Part shown: one piece after another, positions 1 to 7,675 of the stretch | How the letters are laid out: each line of letters begins with the position of its first letter | Position numbering within the stretch: the first letter of the stretch is position 1 | NCBI RefSeq assembly: GCF_019880305.1 | Contig: NZ_CP082301.1 | Span: 744,001-808,000, forward strand | Direction of reading: 5' to 3' | DNA: 64,000 bases | DNA from: Streptomyces decoyicus | Lineage (GTDB): Bacteria; Actinomycetota; Actinomycetes; Streptomycetales; Streptomycetaceae | The notes under the pieces: generated by a model | The model's database searches: none | What the model was told of the DNA's origin: nothing | Seen by the model: the letters and a program-made list of their open reading frames with translations, nothing else | Position numbers and translations under genes: made by a program

Positions 1-372
1 GCCCACCAGGACGGCCACCCCGGCCGGCCGCGCGGCGAGGGCCCGCCGGAGGTCCTGGTCGTCCGGTGCGGCGAGGTGGTCGACCGGATGCCCGCTCTCC
101 CCCAGGGAGGCGCAGACCCGGCGCGCCAGCGTCGTGGCCCCGATCACGACCATCCCGGCGTCCTGGCGTACCGGGCCCGTGGCCGGATTCAGCCCGGCTG
201 CTTCGGCCTCGTCCACCGGACGCTCCGGCGGATCCGCCACCGCGGCGTCACCCCTTCCGTCACCTGGTGTTGCCTCCCCCGCCCCGGTGCCGTCGCCCGC
301 CACTGATGGTGTGGGCGGCGGAGCGTGCCCCGGGGCGGTACGGGTCTGTCGGGCGGAGGGAAGGGTGGCCAT
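1..372 (-). CDS. TrkA-N/RCK-type NAD-binding protein, N-terminal part
   Basis: This is the first 124 codons of a minus-strand gene that leaves the window at base 1. After about 70 low-complexity Ala/Pro/Gly/Asp-rich residues it enters a Rossmann-type nucleotide-binding segment (MVVIGATTLARRVCASLG, then GHPVDHL with the typical acidic turn after the second strand). That segment is characteristic of TrkA-N/RCK regulatory domains of potassium channels and transporters, where it binds NAD or ATP. The ATG at 372 is preceded by AAGGGGA at a suitable distance. The long N-terminal extension is unusual; the domain could instead start at the internal Met 73 codons in. Because the C-terminus is missing, transport coupling cannot be confirmed. 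Confidence 0.6.
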   Translation of the reverse strand, partial: MATLPSARQTRTAPGHAPPPTPSVAGDGTGAGEATPGDGRGDAAVADPPERPVDEAEAAGLNPATGPVRQDAGMVVIGATTLARRVCASLGESGHPVDHLAAPDDQDLRRALAARPAGVAVLVG

Positions 373-918
373 GGAGTCCCCTTGCTCGTCGGCCGGTGAA
401 CTGGCCGGACTCACGCTAGGGCGCACACGGCTTGAGGCATCTGTCGCGGTGACCAAGGGTTCGCCGACGCCGTTGTCCGCCCGCACCAGCAGCCGCCCGG
501 ACGCCTGCCGGCACGGGCTCGAATAGCAGCCACCGGACCTCCGCCACCTTCCTTTCCTCGGAACGCGAGCCCTTTTTCCGCCAATCTTCATTGGCCGGAC
601 GAACAGCTCTCGGAGGGGAATTTGTCCTCTCTCACAAATACGCCACCGCGCACCGCCACATACGCTTACGCAAATCCCAATCCGGACGTGATGCGGCTCA
701 CCTCTCACGAGGAGGCGGGCCACAGCGCGGAGGCGCGATCAGCGCTCCCCCACCCGCGCAACGGCATCCGAAGGCAACGGCCCGCTCGCCGTGCCTTCGC
801 ACCTCGTCAGGGCCATGATCGCCGCCTGCCGGCCCCGGCCCCCACGTGCGTCCGGCCACCGAGGCGATCCCAGCAGTCACCACATGCATGACCCCTCCAA
901 CCCTCAATGGATGTCGAG
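373..918. other. Long divergent intergenic region
   Basis: About 545 bases lie between the minus-strand TrkA-N gene and the plus-strand permease, so both promoters must be here. It is less GC-rich than its surroundings around 540-670. It contains a small hairpin, GCCAAT-CTTC-ATTGGC (580-595). No open frame in it has a convincing ribosome-binding site or recognisable product, and no RNA gene was recognised. Confidence 0.5.
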
Positions 919-2382
919 ATGACTACACCTCCCCCCAGCCCCGTGGCCGCTCCGCCCGCACCGCCCGGGAACGGGCAGGCTCCGGAGCAGTCAGGGCTTC
1001 AGTCGGGCCTCAAGAACCGCCATCTGTCCATGATCGCCGTGGGTGGGGTCATCGGCGCCGGTCTCTTCGTGGGCTCCGCCTCCGGTATCACCGCGGCCGG
1101 CCCCGGCATCCTGCTGTCGTACGCCCTGGTGGGCGCGCTGGTCGTCTTCGTGATGCGGATGCTCGGTGAGATGGCGGCCGCCAACCCGACCTCCGGTTCG
1201 TTCTCCGCCTACGCGGACCGGGCGCTCGGCCGCTGGGCCGGTTTCTCCATCGGCTGGCTGTACTGGTTCTTCTGGGTCGTGGTGCTCGCCGTGGAGGCGA
1301 CCGCCGGTGCGGCGATCCTCACCGGCTGGGTCCCGGCCGTCCCGCAGTGGGCCTGGGCGCTGATCGTGATGGTCGTCCTGACCGCCACCAACCTCGCCTC
1401 CGTCGCCTCGTTCGGCGAGTTCGAGTTCTGGTTCGCGGGCATCAAGGTCGTCGCCATCGCGGCCTTCATCGTCCTCGGCGGTCTGGCGATCTTCGGTGTA
1501 CTGCCCGGCTCCGACAACGCGGCAACCGGCTTCGCCAACCTCACCTCCCATGGCGGCTTCCTGCCGAACGGGCCCAGCGCGATCCTCACCGGCGTGCTGA
1601 TGGTCGTCTTCTCCTTCATGGGCAGCGAGATCGTCACCCTCGCCGCCGGTGAGTCCGAGGACCCGCAGCGCGCGGTCACCAAGGCCACCAAGAGCGTCAT
1701 CTGGCGAGTCGGCATCTTCTACCTCGGCTCGATCCTCCTCGTCGTCTCCCTGCTGCCGTGGAACGACCCCTCGATAGCCAAGAAGGGCTCGTACGTCGCG
1801 GCCCTCGACTCCATCGGCATCCCGCACGCCGGCCAGATCATGAACGTCATCGTGCTGACCGCCGTGCTCTCCTGCCTGAACTCCGGCCTCTACACCGCCT
1901 CCCGGATGGCCTTCTCCCTCGGCCAGCGCCGTGACGCTCCGAAGGCCTTCGCCCGGACGAACTCGCGCGGCGTCCCGCAGGCCGCGATCCTCGCCTCGGT
2001 CCTCTTCGGCTTCATCGCGGTCGGCTTCAACTACCTGTGGCCGGACACCGTCTTCCAGTTCCTGCTGAACTCGTCGGGCGCGGTCGCGCTCTTCGTCTGG
2101 CTGGTCATCTGCTTCTCGCAGCTGCGGATGCGCGGGATCATCCTGCGCGAGAACCCCGACAAGCTGGTCGTCCGGATGTGGCTGTTCCCGTACCTGACCT
2201 GGGCGACGATCGCGATGATCTCGTTCGTGCTGGTCTACATGCTCACCGACGACAGCGAGGGCGGCGGCCGCATCCAGGTGTTGCTGTCGGTGCTCCTCGC
2301 CGTGCTGGTGGTCGCGATCTCCCTGGTCCGCGACCGGCTCGGCCGCAACACCGCCGAGAAGACGGCCGTCACCTCCCGCTGA
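919..2382 (+). CDS. Amino acid permease (APC superfamily, GabP/AnsP-like)
   Basis: An integral cytoplasmic-membrane amino-acid:proton symporter of the APC superfamily, 487 residues. After a Pro-rich leader it shows the family signature around the first helix (LKNRHLSMIAVGGVIGAGLF, then GSASGITAAGPG), the GEMAAANPTSGSF motif after TM2, and about twelve hydrophobic helices. This is the normal length for GABA/asparagine/aromatic-type permeases. The substrate cannot be read from sequence; a GABA- or branched-substrate permease is a reasonable guess. An in-frame ATG at 907 is also possible; neither start has a good Shine-Dalgarno sequence. It is monocistronic and followed by a strong hairpin. Confidence 0.85.
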   Translation: MTTPPPSPVAAPPAPPGNGQAPEQSGLQSGLKNRHLSMIAVGGVIGAGLFVGSASGITAAGPGILLSYALVGALVVFVMRMLGEMAAANPTSGSFSAYADRALGRWAGFSIGWLYWFFWVVVLAVEATAGAAILTGWVPAVPQWAWALIVMVVLTATNLASVASFGEFEFWFAGIKVVAIAAFIVLGGLAIFGVLPGSDNAATGFANLTSHGGFLPNGPSAILTGVLMVVFSFMGSEIVTLAAGESEDPQRAVTKATKSVIWRVGIFYLGSILLVVSLLPWNDPSIAKKGSYVAALDSIGIPHAGQIMNVIVLTAVLSCLNSGLYTASRMAFSLGQRRDAPKAFARTNSRGVPQAAILASVLFGFIAVGFNYLWPDTVFQFLLNSSGAVALFVWLVICFSQLRMRGIILRENPDKLVVRMWLFPYLTWATIAMISFVLVYMLTDDSEGGGRIQVLLSVLLAVLVVAISLVRDRLGRNTAEKTAVTSR

Positions 2383-2410
2383 CCGGAGGACCTGCCGAAC
2401 GGCTACCGAA

Positions 2411-2465
2411 CGGTGTGCCGTACGGTCGGCGGTGTGCCCTGCACCGCTGGCCGTACGGCACACCG
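2411..2465 (+). terminator. Hairpin terminator after permease
   Basis: A perfect 15-bp inverted repeat, CGGTGTGCCGTACGG at 2411-2425 pairing with 2451-2465, begins 29 bases after the permease stop. The 25-base loop contains its own GGCGGTG/CACCGC stem, so a cruciform is possible. There is no T-tract, as is common in Streptomyces. Confidence 0.6.
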
Positions 2466-2543
2466 GCATCATGACCGCCCGACCAGCGCGCACTGCTCCG
2501 CACCTGCGCCCACGAGCCCACCACCGGAAGGCCGCCGAACAAC

Positions 2544-3533
2544 ATGCCCGTCTTCAGACGCCGCAAAGGCAGCCTTCCCCGCCTGGTGCCCGAGCTCGAT
2601 GACATCACCCTGGGCCGGGTCCGGCGACGGGTCGAGACATGCTGGTCCCGCGGTTCCCTGGACACCGCCGTCATGGCCCTGATGGCGGATGTGATCGACG
2701 AGGCCGGCCAGGACTGGGACCGCAAGGCCCACCGCCTGGCGGTGCTCGCCGGGTCCGCCGGGCGGTCGCTGCCCGGTATCTGGCGGCAGCACAGCCCCAA
2801 GGACCACGGAGCCTTGCTGCTGCACGCCTGGTCGGACCTGATCCAGGCCCGGCAGCAGGAATCCGCCGTCGATCTGCACGCCACCCGCGAGACCTGCCGG
2901 CTGGCGGCCGAGCTGCTCCCCGCCGACCCCACGCCGTGGACCCTGTACCTGGCCACGCTGCGCCTGGAGCGGAGCCCCTCCACCGAGCTGGCAGCGATCT
3001 GGCGAGAGATCAAGGCCCGCGATCCGTGGAACCGTGAGGCGCACCTCCAGGCCCTGGGCTATCTGTCGCCGGACGAGTGCGGCTCCAGCGCCCTGGTGCT
3101 GGATCTGCTCGACGGTGTCCGCTCCCTGATGCCGCCCGATGCCCCGGCCGCCGGTCTGGAGCTCACCGCGCTCGTCCACGGCCATCAGCGAGCGGTCGCC
3201 GGGGGCGGGATGACGGCCCTGGGCGCCGGCGAGATCTGGCGGCGCCCCGACGCCGCCAGGGCCCTCGACCAGGCCGCGCATTACTGGCCGAGCCCGGGGT
3301 TCCTCCACCACGCGGCGGCCCTGGCCGATCTCAACCTGCTGGCCTACGCCCTGCTCAAGGCCGGCCGGACGGCCGAGGCCGGAACCGTACTGCACGCCAC
3401 CGGAGGCGTGGCGACCCCCTGGCCATGGGGCATGGACGGCGAGCCGCTGGAGCGGTTCTCGCACTTCCACGGCCGTTATGCGAACGGTGACGACGACGGT
3501 GGCGCGGGGCGTGCCACTTCCCGGCGGCGCTGA
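2544..3533 (+). CDS. Uncharacterised helical protein
   Basis: A 329-residue soluble protein that I do not recognise. It is Leu/Ala-rich and alpha-helical, with Trp-rich turns (DPTPWTLYLATLRL, DPWNREAHLQALGYL) spaced like tetratricopeptide-type helical repeats between about residues 80 and 270. No signal peptide or membrane segment is visible. The C-terminal 20 residues are low-complexity (Gly/Asp, then Arg). The ATG at 2544 follows GGAAGG at rather long spacing. It is probably transcribed alone, since a hairpin precedes it and an unrelated gene follows. Confidence 0.6.
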   Translation: MPVFRRRKGSLPRLVPELDDITLGRVRRRVETCWSRGSLDTAVMALMADVIDEAGQDWDRKAHRLAVLAGSAGRSLPGIWRQHSPKDHGALLLHAWSDLIQARQQESAVDLHATRETCRLAAELLPADPTPWTLYLATLRLERSPSTELAAIWREIKARDPWNREAHLQALGYLSPDECGSSALVLDLLDGVRSLMPPDAPAAGLELTALVHGHQRAVAGGGMTALGAGEIWRRPDAARALDQAAHYWPSPGFLHHAAALADLNLLAYALLKAGRTAEAGTVLHATGGVATPWPWGMDGEPLERFSHFHGRYANGDDDGGAGRATSRRR

Positions 3534-3704
3534 CGGCCGGAGCGGGCCGACCGGCGAACGGGCCGCGCCCCTGGGGCGTGTGTGCGAGGGCCGGAGCGTG
3601 TGTGCGATGAGATAGCCGTAACGGGTGGTTTTGTCGCCTCTTGCGGCGGATCGGGAGTGTCCCGACACCTTCCAGGGGATTTCCTCCTCGAAGAGGGTTG
3701 GGAG

Positions 3705-4151
3705 ATGCGCATGCGCAACACCGTCAGCACAGGCCGCGCCGCGGCAACTGGCGGCTGGCGCGTGCTGGTGTTCGTCGCGTTACTGGCCCTGCTGCACGCC
3801 GCACTCACCCCGAGCACCCCCCATGGCCCGGCCCCCGATGCCCACGGCTGCCCGCCCCGGGCCGACGCTCCCGCCGAACCGGGCCCGGCCGCGGCGCCCT
3901 GTCTCTCCGCGGGGCCGGTGCTGGCGTCGACCGGAGGCGGCGGAAAGCACCCCGGCAGCGGCATCCGTCGCCTGTGCGACGCGTCGGCCTGTCATCTGCG
4001 CCATCAGGTCCCGACCGGGTCCGGTGGCAAGGCTCTGGGGGACTCCCCCGTCGAGCAGACCATCACCGCGTCCAAGGACGTGTCTTCCGGGGCCGCCGTC
4101 ACGACCGCCGCCCCCGCATCGCCACCACGCGTGGCCGTCCTGCGCTGCTGA
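3705..4151 (+). CDS. Small membrane-anchored or secreted protein, unknown
   Basis: A 148-residue protein of unknown function. An Arg-containing N-terminus is followed by one hydrophobic segment (WRVLVFVALLALLHAAL, about residues 18-35), suggesting a signal anchor. A Pro/Ala/Gly-rich extracytoplasmic tail contains several cysteines (CPPR, CLSAG, LCDASACHL), the last pair possibly forming a disulfide. The start at 3705 is preceded by a purine-rich GGGTTGGGAG stretch. The same frame is open upstream to 3582, but that part lacks a ribosome-binding site. Confidence 0.5.
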   Translation: MRMRNTVSTGRAAATGGWRVLVFVALLALLHAALTPSTPHGPAPDAHGCPPRADAPAEPGPAAAPCLSAGPVLASTGGGGKHPGSGIRRLCDASACHLRHQVPTGSGGKALGDSPVEQTITASKDVSSGAAVTTAAPASPPRVAVLRC

Positions 4152-4184
4152 GCCGCCCCGGCCGCCTTCGCCCACCCCACCCCG

Positions 4185-4198
4185 CCACGGGGCCGTGG
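4185..4198. terminator. Short hairpin between small genes
   Basis: CCACGG-GG-CCGTGG lies just after the stop of the small secreted protein. With six base pairs and a two-base loop it is a weak terminator candidate. Confidence 0.3.
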
Positions 4199-4254
4199 GG
4201 CGATCGTGGCCTGCCGTCATCAGCTCTCGGCACTTCCACCGCAGGAGATTCGGC

Positions 4255-4500
4255 ATGCCCCTCGACGTCTTTGCCGCTCTTGGCGCGCTCGTCCGCGCCG
4301 AGCTCGCACGCAACAGGCCGCAGCCCCCGCGCTCACCCGCCGACGAGGCCGTCCCGCAGCGGCCGGCCATTCCGGCGCCCCCGCCGCCGACCGAGCCGCC
4401 CCCGACCGAGCCGCCGCCGGCCACCGCCGCGACCCCGCCCCCCGCCCGCCCGGGCCTGTTCGCCAGGATGATCCGGAAGCTGGCCGCGCTCTTCAGGTAG
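4255..4500 (+). CDS. Small proline-rich protein with amphipathic ends
   Basis: An 81-residue protein, not recognised. It has a short helical N-terminus ([20 protein letters not shown]), a central Pro/Thr/Glu-rich linker containing tandem PPPTEP repeats, and a basic amphipathic C-terminal helix ([13 protein letters not shown]) that could attach to a membrane or a partner. A strong AGGAGA ribosome-binding site six bases before the ATG supports it as a real gene. The repeat-rich middle suggests a flexible spacer. Confidence 0.55.
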   Translation: MPLDVFAALGALVRAELARNRPQPPRSPADEAVPQRPAIPAPPPPTEPPPTEPPPATAATPPPARPGLFARMIRKLAALFR

Positions 4501-4643
4501 GCGGATCCGCCCTGTCGCACGGCCCGGCCACCCGCGGCCCGACCGTGACCGGGGCACGCCCGTATGGCGAGGCCTCCGGAGCGGCGCCGACGGGCCCCGC
4601 CGCACCGTTTGTCGGTCTCTCCGGTGGGCGCCATCCTGGGGAC

Positions 4644-5672
4644 ATGGCCCCCGTTGCAGGCCCGGACCCGGTGTCCGGCTGGGTCGTCCGGCGTCCTGGC
4701 CCGATCGACTCCGGGCCGCTGGCCTCCGTCCGCCGTCCCGCTCCCGAGCCCGGCCCCGGTGACCTGCTGCTCGCGGTGGAGGCCTGCGGGGTGTGCCGTA
4801 CGGATCTGCATCTGGCGGAGGGCGATCTGCCCCCGCACCGGCCGTCGACCGTACCGGGCCATGAGATCGTCGGCCGCGTGGTCGCCACCGGCGAGGCGGT
4901 GACGGTGTTCCGCACCGGCGACCGGGCCGGCGGGGCCTGGCTGCGCAGCACCTGCGGCAGCTGCCGGTATTGCCGTGCGGGCCACGAGAACCTCTGCCCG
5001 GCGTCCCTGTACACCGGCTGGGACGCCGACGGCGGATTCGCCGGTGCCGCCCTCGTCCCCGCGGACTATGCCTACCCGCTCCCGGACGCCCAGGACGCCA
5101 CGCTGCTGGCGCCGCTGCTGTGCGCCGGGATCATCGGCTACCGCGCGCTGCGCCGCAGCGCACTGCCTTCCGGCGGCAGGCTCGGGATCTACGGCTTCGG
5201 CGCCTCGGCGCATCTGGCCGCGCAGGTCGCACTGGCCGAAGGCGCGACCGTGCATGTGCTGACCCGGTCCGCGCGTGCCCGTCAACTCGCCCTCGATCTG
5301 GGCGCATCGTCGGCCGGCGGCGCCTACGACCGCCCTCCCGAACCGCTGGACTCGGCGATTCTCTTCGCGCCGGTGGGCGATCTGGTGCCGGTGGCGCTCG
5401 AGGCCCTCGACCGCTCGGGCACACTCGCCGTTGCCGGTATCCATCTCACCGACATCCCCCCGCTCCACTATCAGCGCCATCTCTTCCGCGAGCGGAATCT
5501 GCGCAGCGTGACCGCCAACACCCGCCAGGACGGCCGTGAGTTCCTGGCCACCGCGGCGCGGATCGGTATCCGGGTCACCGTCAGCCCCTACCCGTTGAGC
5601 CGCGCGCCGCAGGCGCTCGCGGACCTGGCCGCCGACCGGGTGGAGGGGGCAGCCGTACTGACACCGGGCTGA
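4644..5672 (+). CDS. Zinc-dependent alcohol dehydrogenase (AdhA-like)
   Basis: A medium-chain zinc alcohol dehydrogenase, 342 residues, oxidising an alcohol with NAD(P). The catalytic zinc ligands are present in GVCRTD (Cys51) and PGHE (His73, Glu74). The structural zinc site is the four-cysteine lobe [15 protein letters not shown]. The Rossmann motif [15 protein letters not shown] starts the cofactor domain at about residue 180. The length matches the single-subunit bacterial zinc ADH group. The ATG at 4644 follows GGGGAC; the open frame extends far upstream but without homology. It appears monocistronic, with a hairpin directly after the stop. Confidence 0.85.
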   Translation: MAPVAGPDPVSGWVVRRPGPIDSGPLASVRRPAPEPGPGDLLLAVEACGVCRTDLHLAEGDLPPHRPSTVPGHEIVGRVVATGEAVTVFRTGDRAGGAWLRSTCGSCRYCRAGHENLCPASLYTGWDADGGFAGAALVPADYAYPLPDAQDATLLAPLLCAGIIGYRALRRSALPSGGRLGIYGFGASAHLAAQVALAEGATVHVLTRSARARQLALDLGASSAGGAYDRPPEPLDSAILFAPVGDLVPVALEALDRSGTLAVAGIHLTDIPPLHYQRHLFRERNLRSVTANTRQDGREFLATAARIGIRVTVSPYPLSRAPQALADLAADRVEGAAVLTPG

Positions 5673-5676
5673 CCGG

Positions 5677-5695
5677 CGCGACGGCGGCCGTCGCG
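5677..5695 (+). terminator. Hairpin terminator after alcohol dehydrogenase
   Basis: A perfect 8-bp stem, CGCGACGG / CCGTCGCG with a CGG loop, starts five bases after the stop codon. Confidence 0.55.
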
Positions 5696-5832
5696 TCGTC
5701 CTGGCCGTCGAGCCGTCACGCCACGGACGGAAAGCGCGGGCAGTGCGGGAAGTACAGGAAATGCGGAAGTCAATCCCGGTGCACCGGCTGACTCCTTTCA
5801 GGTACTCGCACCCCTTGCGTTCGTCACGGATA

Positions 5833-5848
5833 GTAGTCAATTGACTAC
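5833..5848. promoter_or_regulatory. Perfect 16-bp palindrome, probable operator
   Basis: GTAGTCAATTGACTAC is a perfect palindrome 31 bases upstream of the FAD oxidase start, in a locally AT-rich patch. Size, symmetry and the TTGAC half-site are typical of MarR-family operators. No MarR regulator is encoded in the window, so the cognate protein would be elsewhere. Confidence 0.6.
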
Positions 5849-5879
5849 GTTGTGCTGCCGTTCGACAAGGGGAGACCAG

Positions 5880-7544
5880 ATGACCGTCCACGAGATCGCG
5901 GCCGGAGCCGCATGCGGGACCGAGGTGGGCCAGGGGGATGCCCGCTACGAGGCCCTCCGGAGAGGATTCAACCAGCGGTTCATCGCGACACCTGACTATG
6001 TGTCAGTGGTCAGCTCGACGCGCGAGGCCGTCGCCGCGCTCAACAAGTATCTGGCGAGCCACCGTTCCGACGAGGATCTCCATCGGCGGATCACGGTCCG
6101 GTCGGGCGGCCACTGCTACGAGAACTTCGTCTGCGGCGACGACGTGGGCGTCATCCTCGACCTCGCGCAGATGGACCGGGCCTACTTGGACCAGCAGATG
6201 GGCGCGTACTGCGTGGAGTCCGGGGCGAACAACTGGCATGTCGCCACCCACCTCTACGCGCCCTTCGGCGTGGCGCTGCCCGGCGGCTCCTGCTACTCGG
6301 TCGGCGCCGGCGGCCATGTGGCCGGCGGTGGCTACGGCCTGCTGTCCCGTCAGCACGGCCTCACCGTCGACTACCTCTACGCGGTGGAGGTCGTCGTCGT
6401 CCGCGACGGACAGCATGCCGAGGTCGTGATCGCGCGCCGTGACGCGCCCGAGCAGGAGCTGCGGGATCTGTGGTGGGCCCATACCGGCGGGGGCGGCGGC
6501 AATTTCGGCATCGTCACCAGGTATTGGTTCAAGGGGCTGCCCAAGCCCCCGTCCGAGGTCCTGCTGCATGCCGTGGCCTGGCCGTGGGAGGACCTCAAGG
6601 ACCACCCGGACCGCTTCAAGTCGCTGGTGCGGAACTACGGGCTGTTCTTCGAGTACGAGAACACCCCGGAACTCCCGGCGTCCCTCCGACGCGACTACAG
6701 CGACATGTTCACCCTGCTGAAGCTGAACCAACGCGCCAACGGCAAGATCGGGCTGATCACCCAGCTCGACGCCACGAGGCCGGACAGTGTGGAACGGCTG
6801 GATGCCTTCCTGGAGTGGCTCACCCAGGATCTGGGCGTCGAACCCACCCCGCTGGACCGGCGCATGGGCGAGCATGCGCCCATGGGCGGTCTGCATGTGC
6901 CGACCCGGCTGCCGTGGCTCACCGCCACCCAGACGCTCAACGGCTCCGGCGACAACCAGTGCGGCAAATACAAGTCGGCGTATATGACGCGCGGTTTCAC
7001 CGAACCGCAGCTCGACGCCATCTTCACCCATCTGTCGTGCAAGGACTACAGCAACCCGCAGGCGCTGCTCCAGGTCGACTCCTACGGCGCCGCGATCAAC
7101 CTCCCCGACAGTGCCGAGACCGCGGTCTACCAACGCAGCTCCGTGCTGAAGCTCCAGTACCAGACGTACTGGAGCTGGCAGAAGGACTCCAACGACGACG
7201 GTGTCGCCGACTACCAGGACGCCGACATCGATCCCTCGATCGCGGCACCGCACCTGCGCTGGATCCGCGAGTTCTACCGCGATGTCTACAAGGACACCGG
7301 CGGGGTGCCGGTGCTGTCGCCGACCACCGCCCCGGCCGGGGAGCAGCCGGCGCCGGTGACCGACGGGTGCTACATCAACTACCCCGACACCGACCTCGAC
7401 GACCCCGAGTGGAACCGCTCCGGCCAGCCCGCGCACCGCCTGTACTACGGCGACAACTACGCACGCCTCCAGGCGGTCAAGGACTACTGGGACCCGCGCA
7501 ATGTGTTCCGGCACGCCCAGTCCATCCGGCCGGTCACCCGCTGA
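5880..7544 (+). CDS. Bicovalent FAD-linked oxidase (BBE/AknOx-like)
   Basis: A 554-residue flavin oxidase of the FAD_binding_4 plus BBE (berberine bridge) family, oxidising an alcohol or amine with O2. Both covalent FAD attachment residues are visible: His78 in RSGGHCYENF and Cys138 in GGSCYSVGAGGH. Their 60-residue spacing is the same as in aclacinomycin oxidoreductase and glucooligosaccharide oxidase. The C-terminal BBE segment ends with the usual YYGDNYARLQAVKDYWDPRN flavin-binding motif. The ATG at 5880 has an excellent GGGGAGA site; an earlier ATG at 5841 falls inside the operator palindrome and is rejected. No Tat signal is seen, so it is probably intracellular. The substrate could be a sugar or a secondary metabolite. 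Confidence 0.85.
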   Translation: MTVHEIAAGAACGTEVGQGDARYEALRRGFNQRFIATPDYVSVVSSTREAVAALNKYLASHRSDEDLHRRITVRSGGHCYENFVCGDDVGVILDLAQMDRAYLDQQMGAYCVESGANNWHVATHLYAPFGVALPGGSCYSVGAGGHVAGGGYGLLSRQHGLTVDYLYAVEVVVVRDGQHAEVVIARRDAPEQELRDLWWAHTGGGGGNFGIVTRYWFKGLPKPPSEVLLHAVAWPWEDLKDHPDRFKSLVRNYGLFFEYENTPELPASLRRDYSDMFTLLKLNQRANGKIGLITQLDATRPDSVERLDAFLEWLTQDLGVEPTPLDRRMGEHAPMGGLHVPTRLPWLTATQTLNGSGDNQCGKYKSAYMTRGFTEPQLDAIFTHLSCKDYSNPQALLQVDSYGAAINLPDSAETAVYQRSSVLKLQYQTYWSWQKDSNDDGVADYQDADIDPSIAAPHLRWIREFYRDVYKDTGGVPVLSPTTAPAGEQPAPVTDGCYINYPDTDLDDPEWNRSGQPAHRLYYGDNYARLQAVKDYWDPRNVFRHAQSIRPVTR

Positions 7545-7675
7545 TCCGTACCTCGCCGCCCCTCAGGGACGATCCGTCCGAGCCGCGGCCGTGGAGGTCT
7601 GCCCTGGTCACACACCGTGATCCGCTCACCGACTCGCTCCCGCCTCCCTGCGTGCCGCACCATGGAGAGGAGGCC

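Noticed and set aside
6470..7675. In-frame upstream extension of the SpoIIE phosphatase
   Set aside because: This part overlaps the FAD oxidase in another frame, is Arg/Pro/Gly-rich and matches nothing; the GTG at 7676 has a strong ribosome-binding site.
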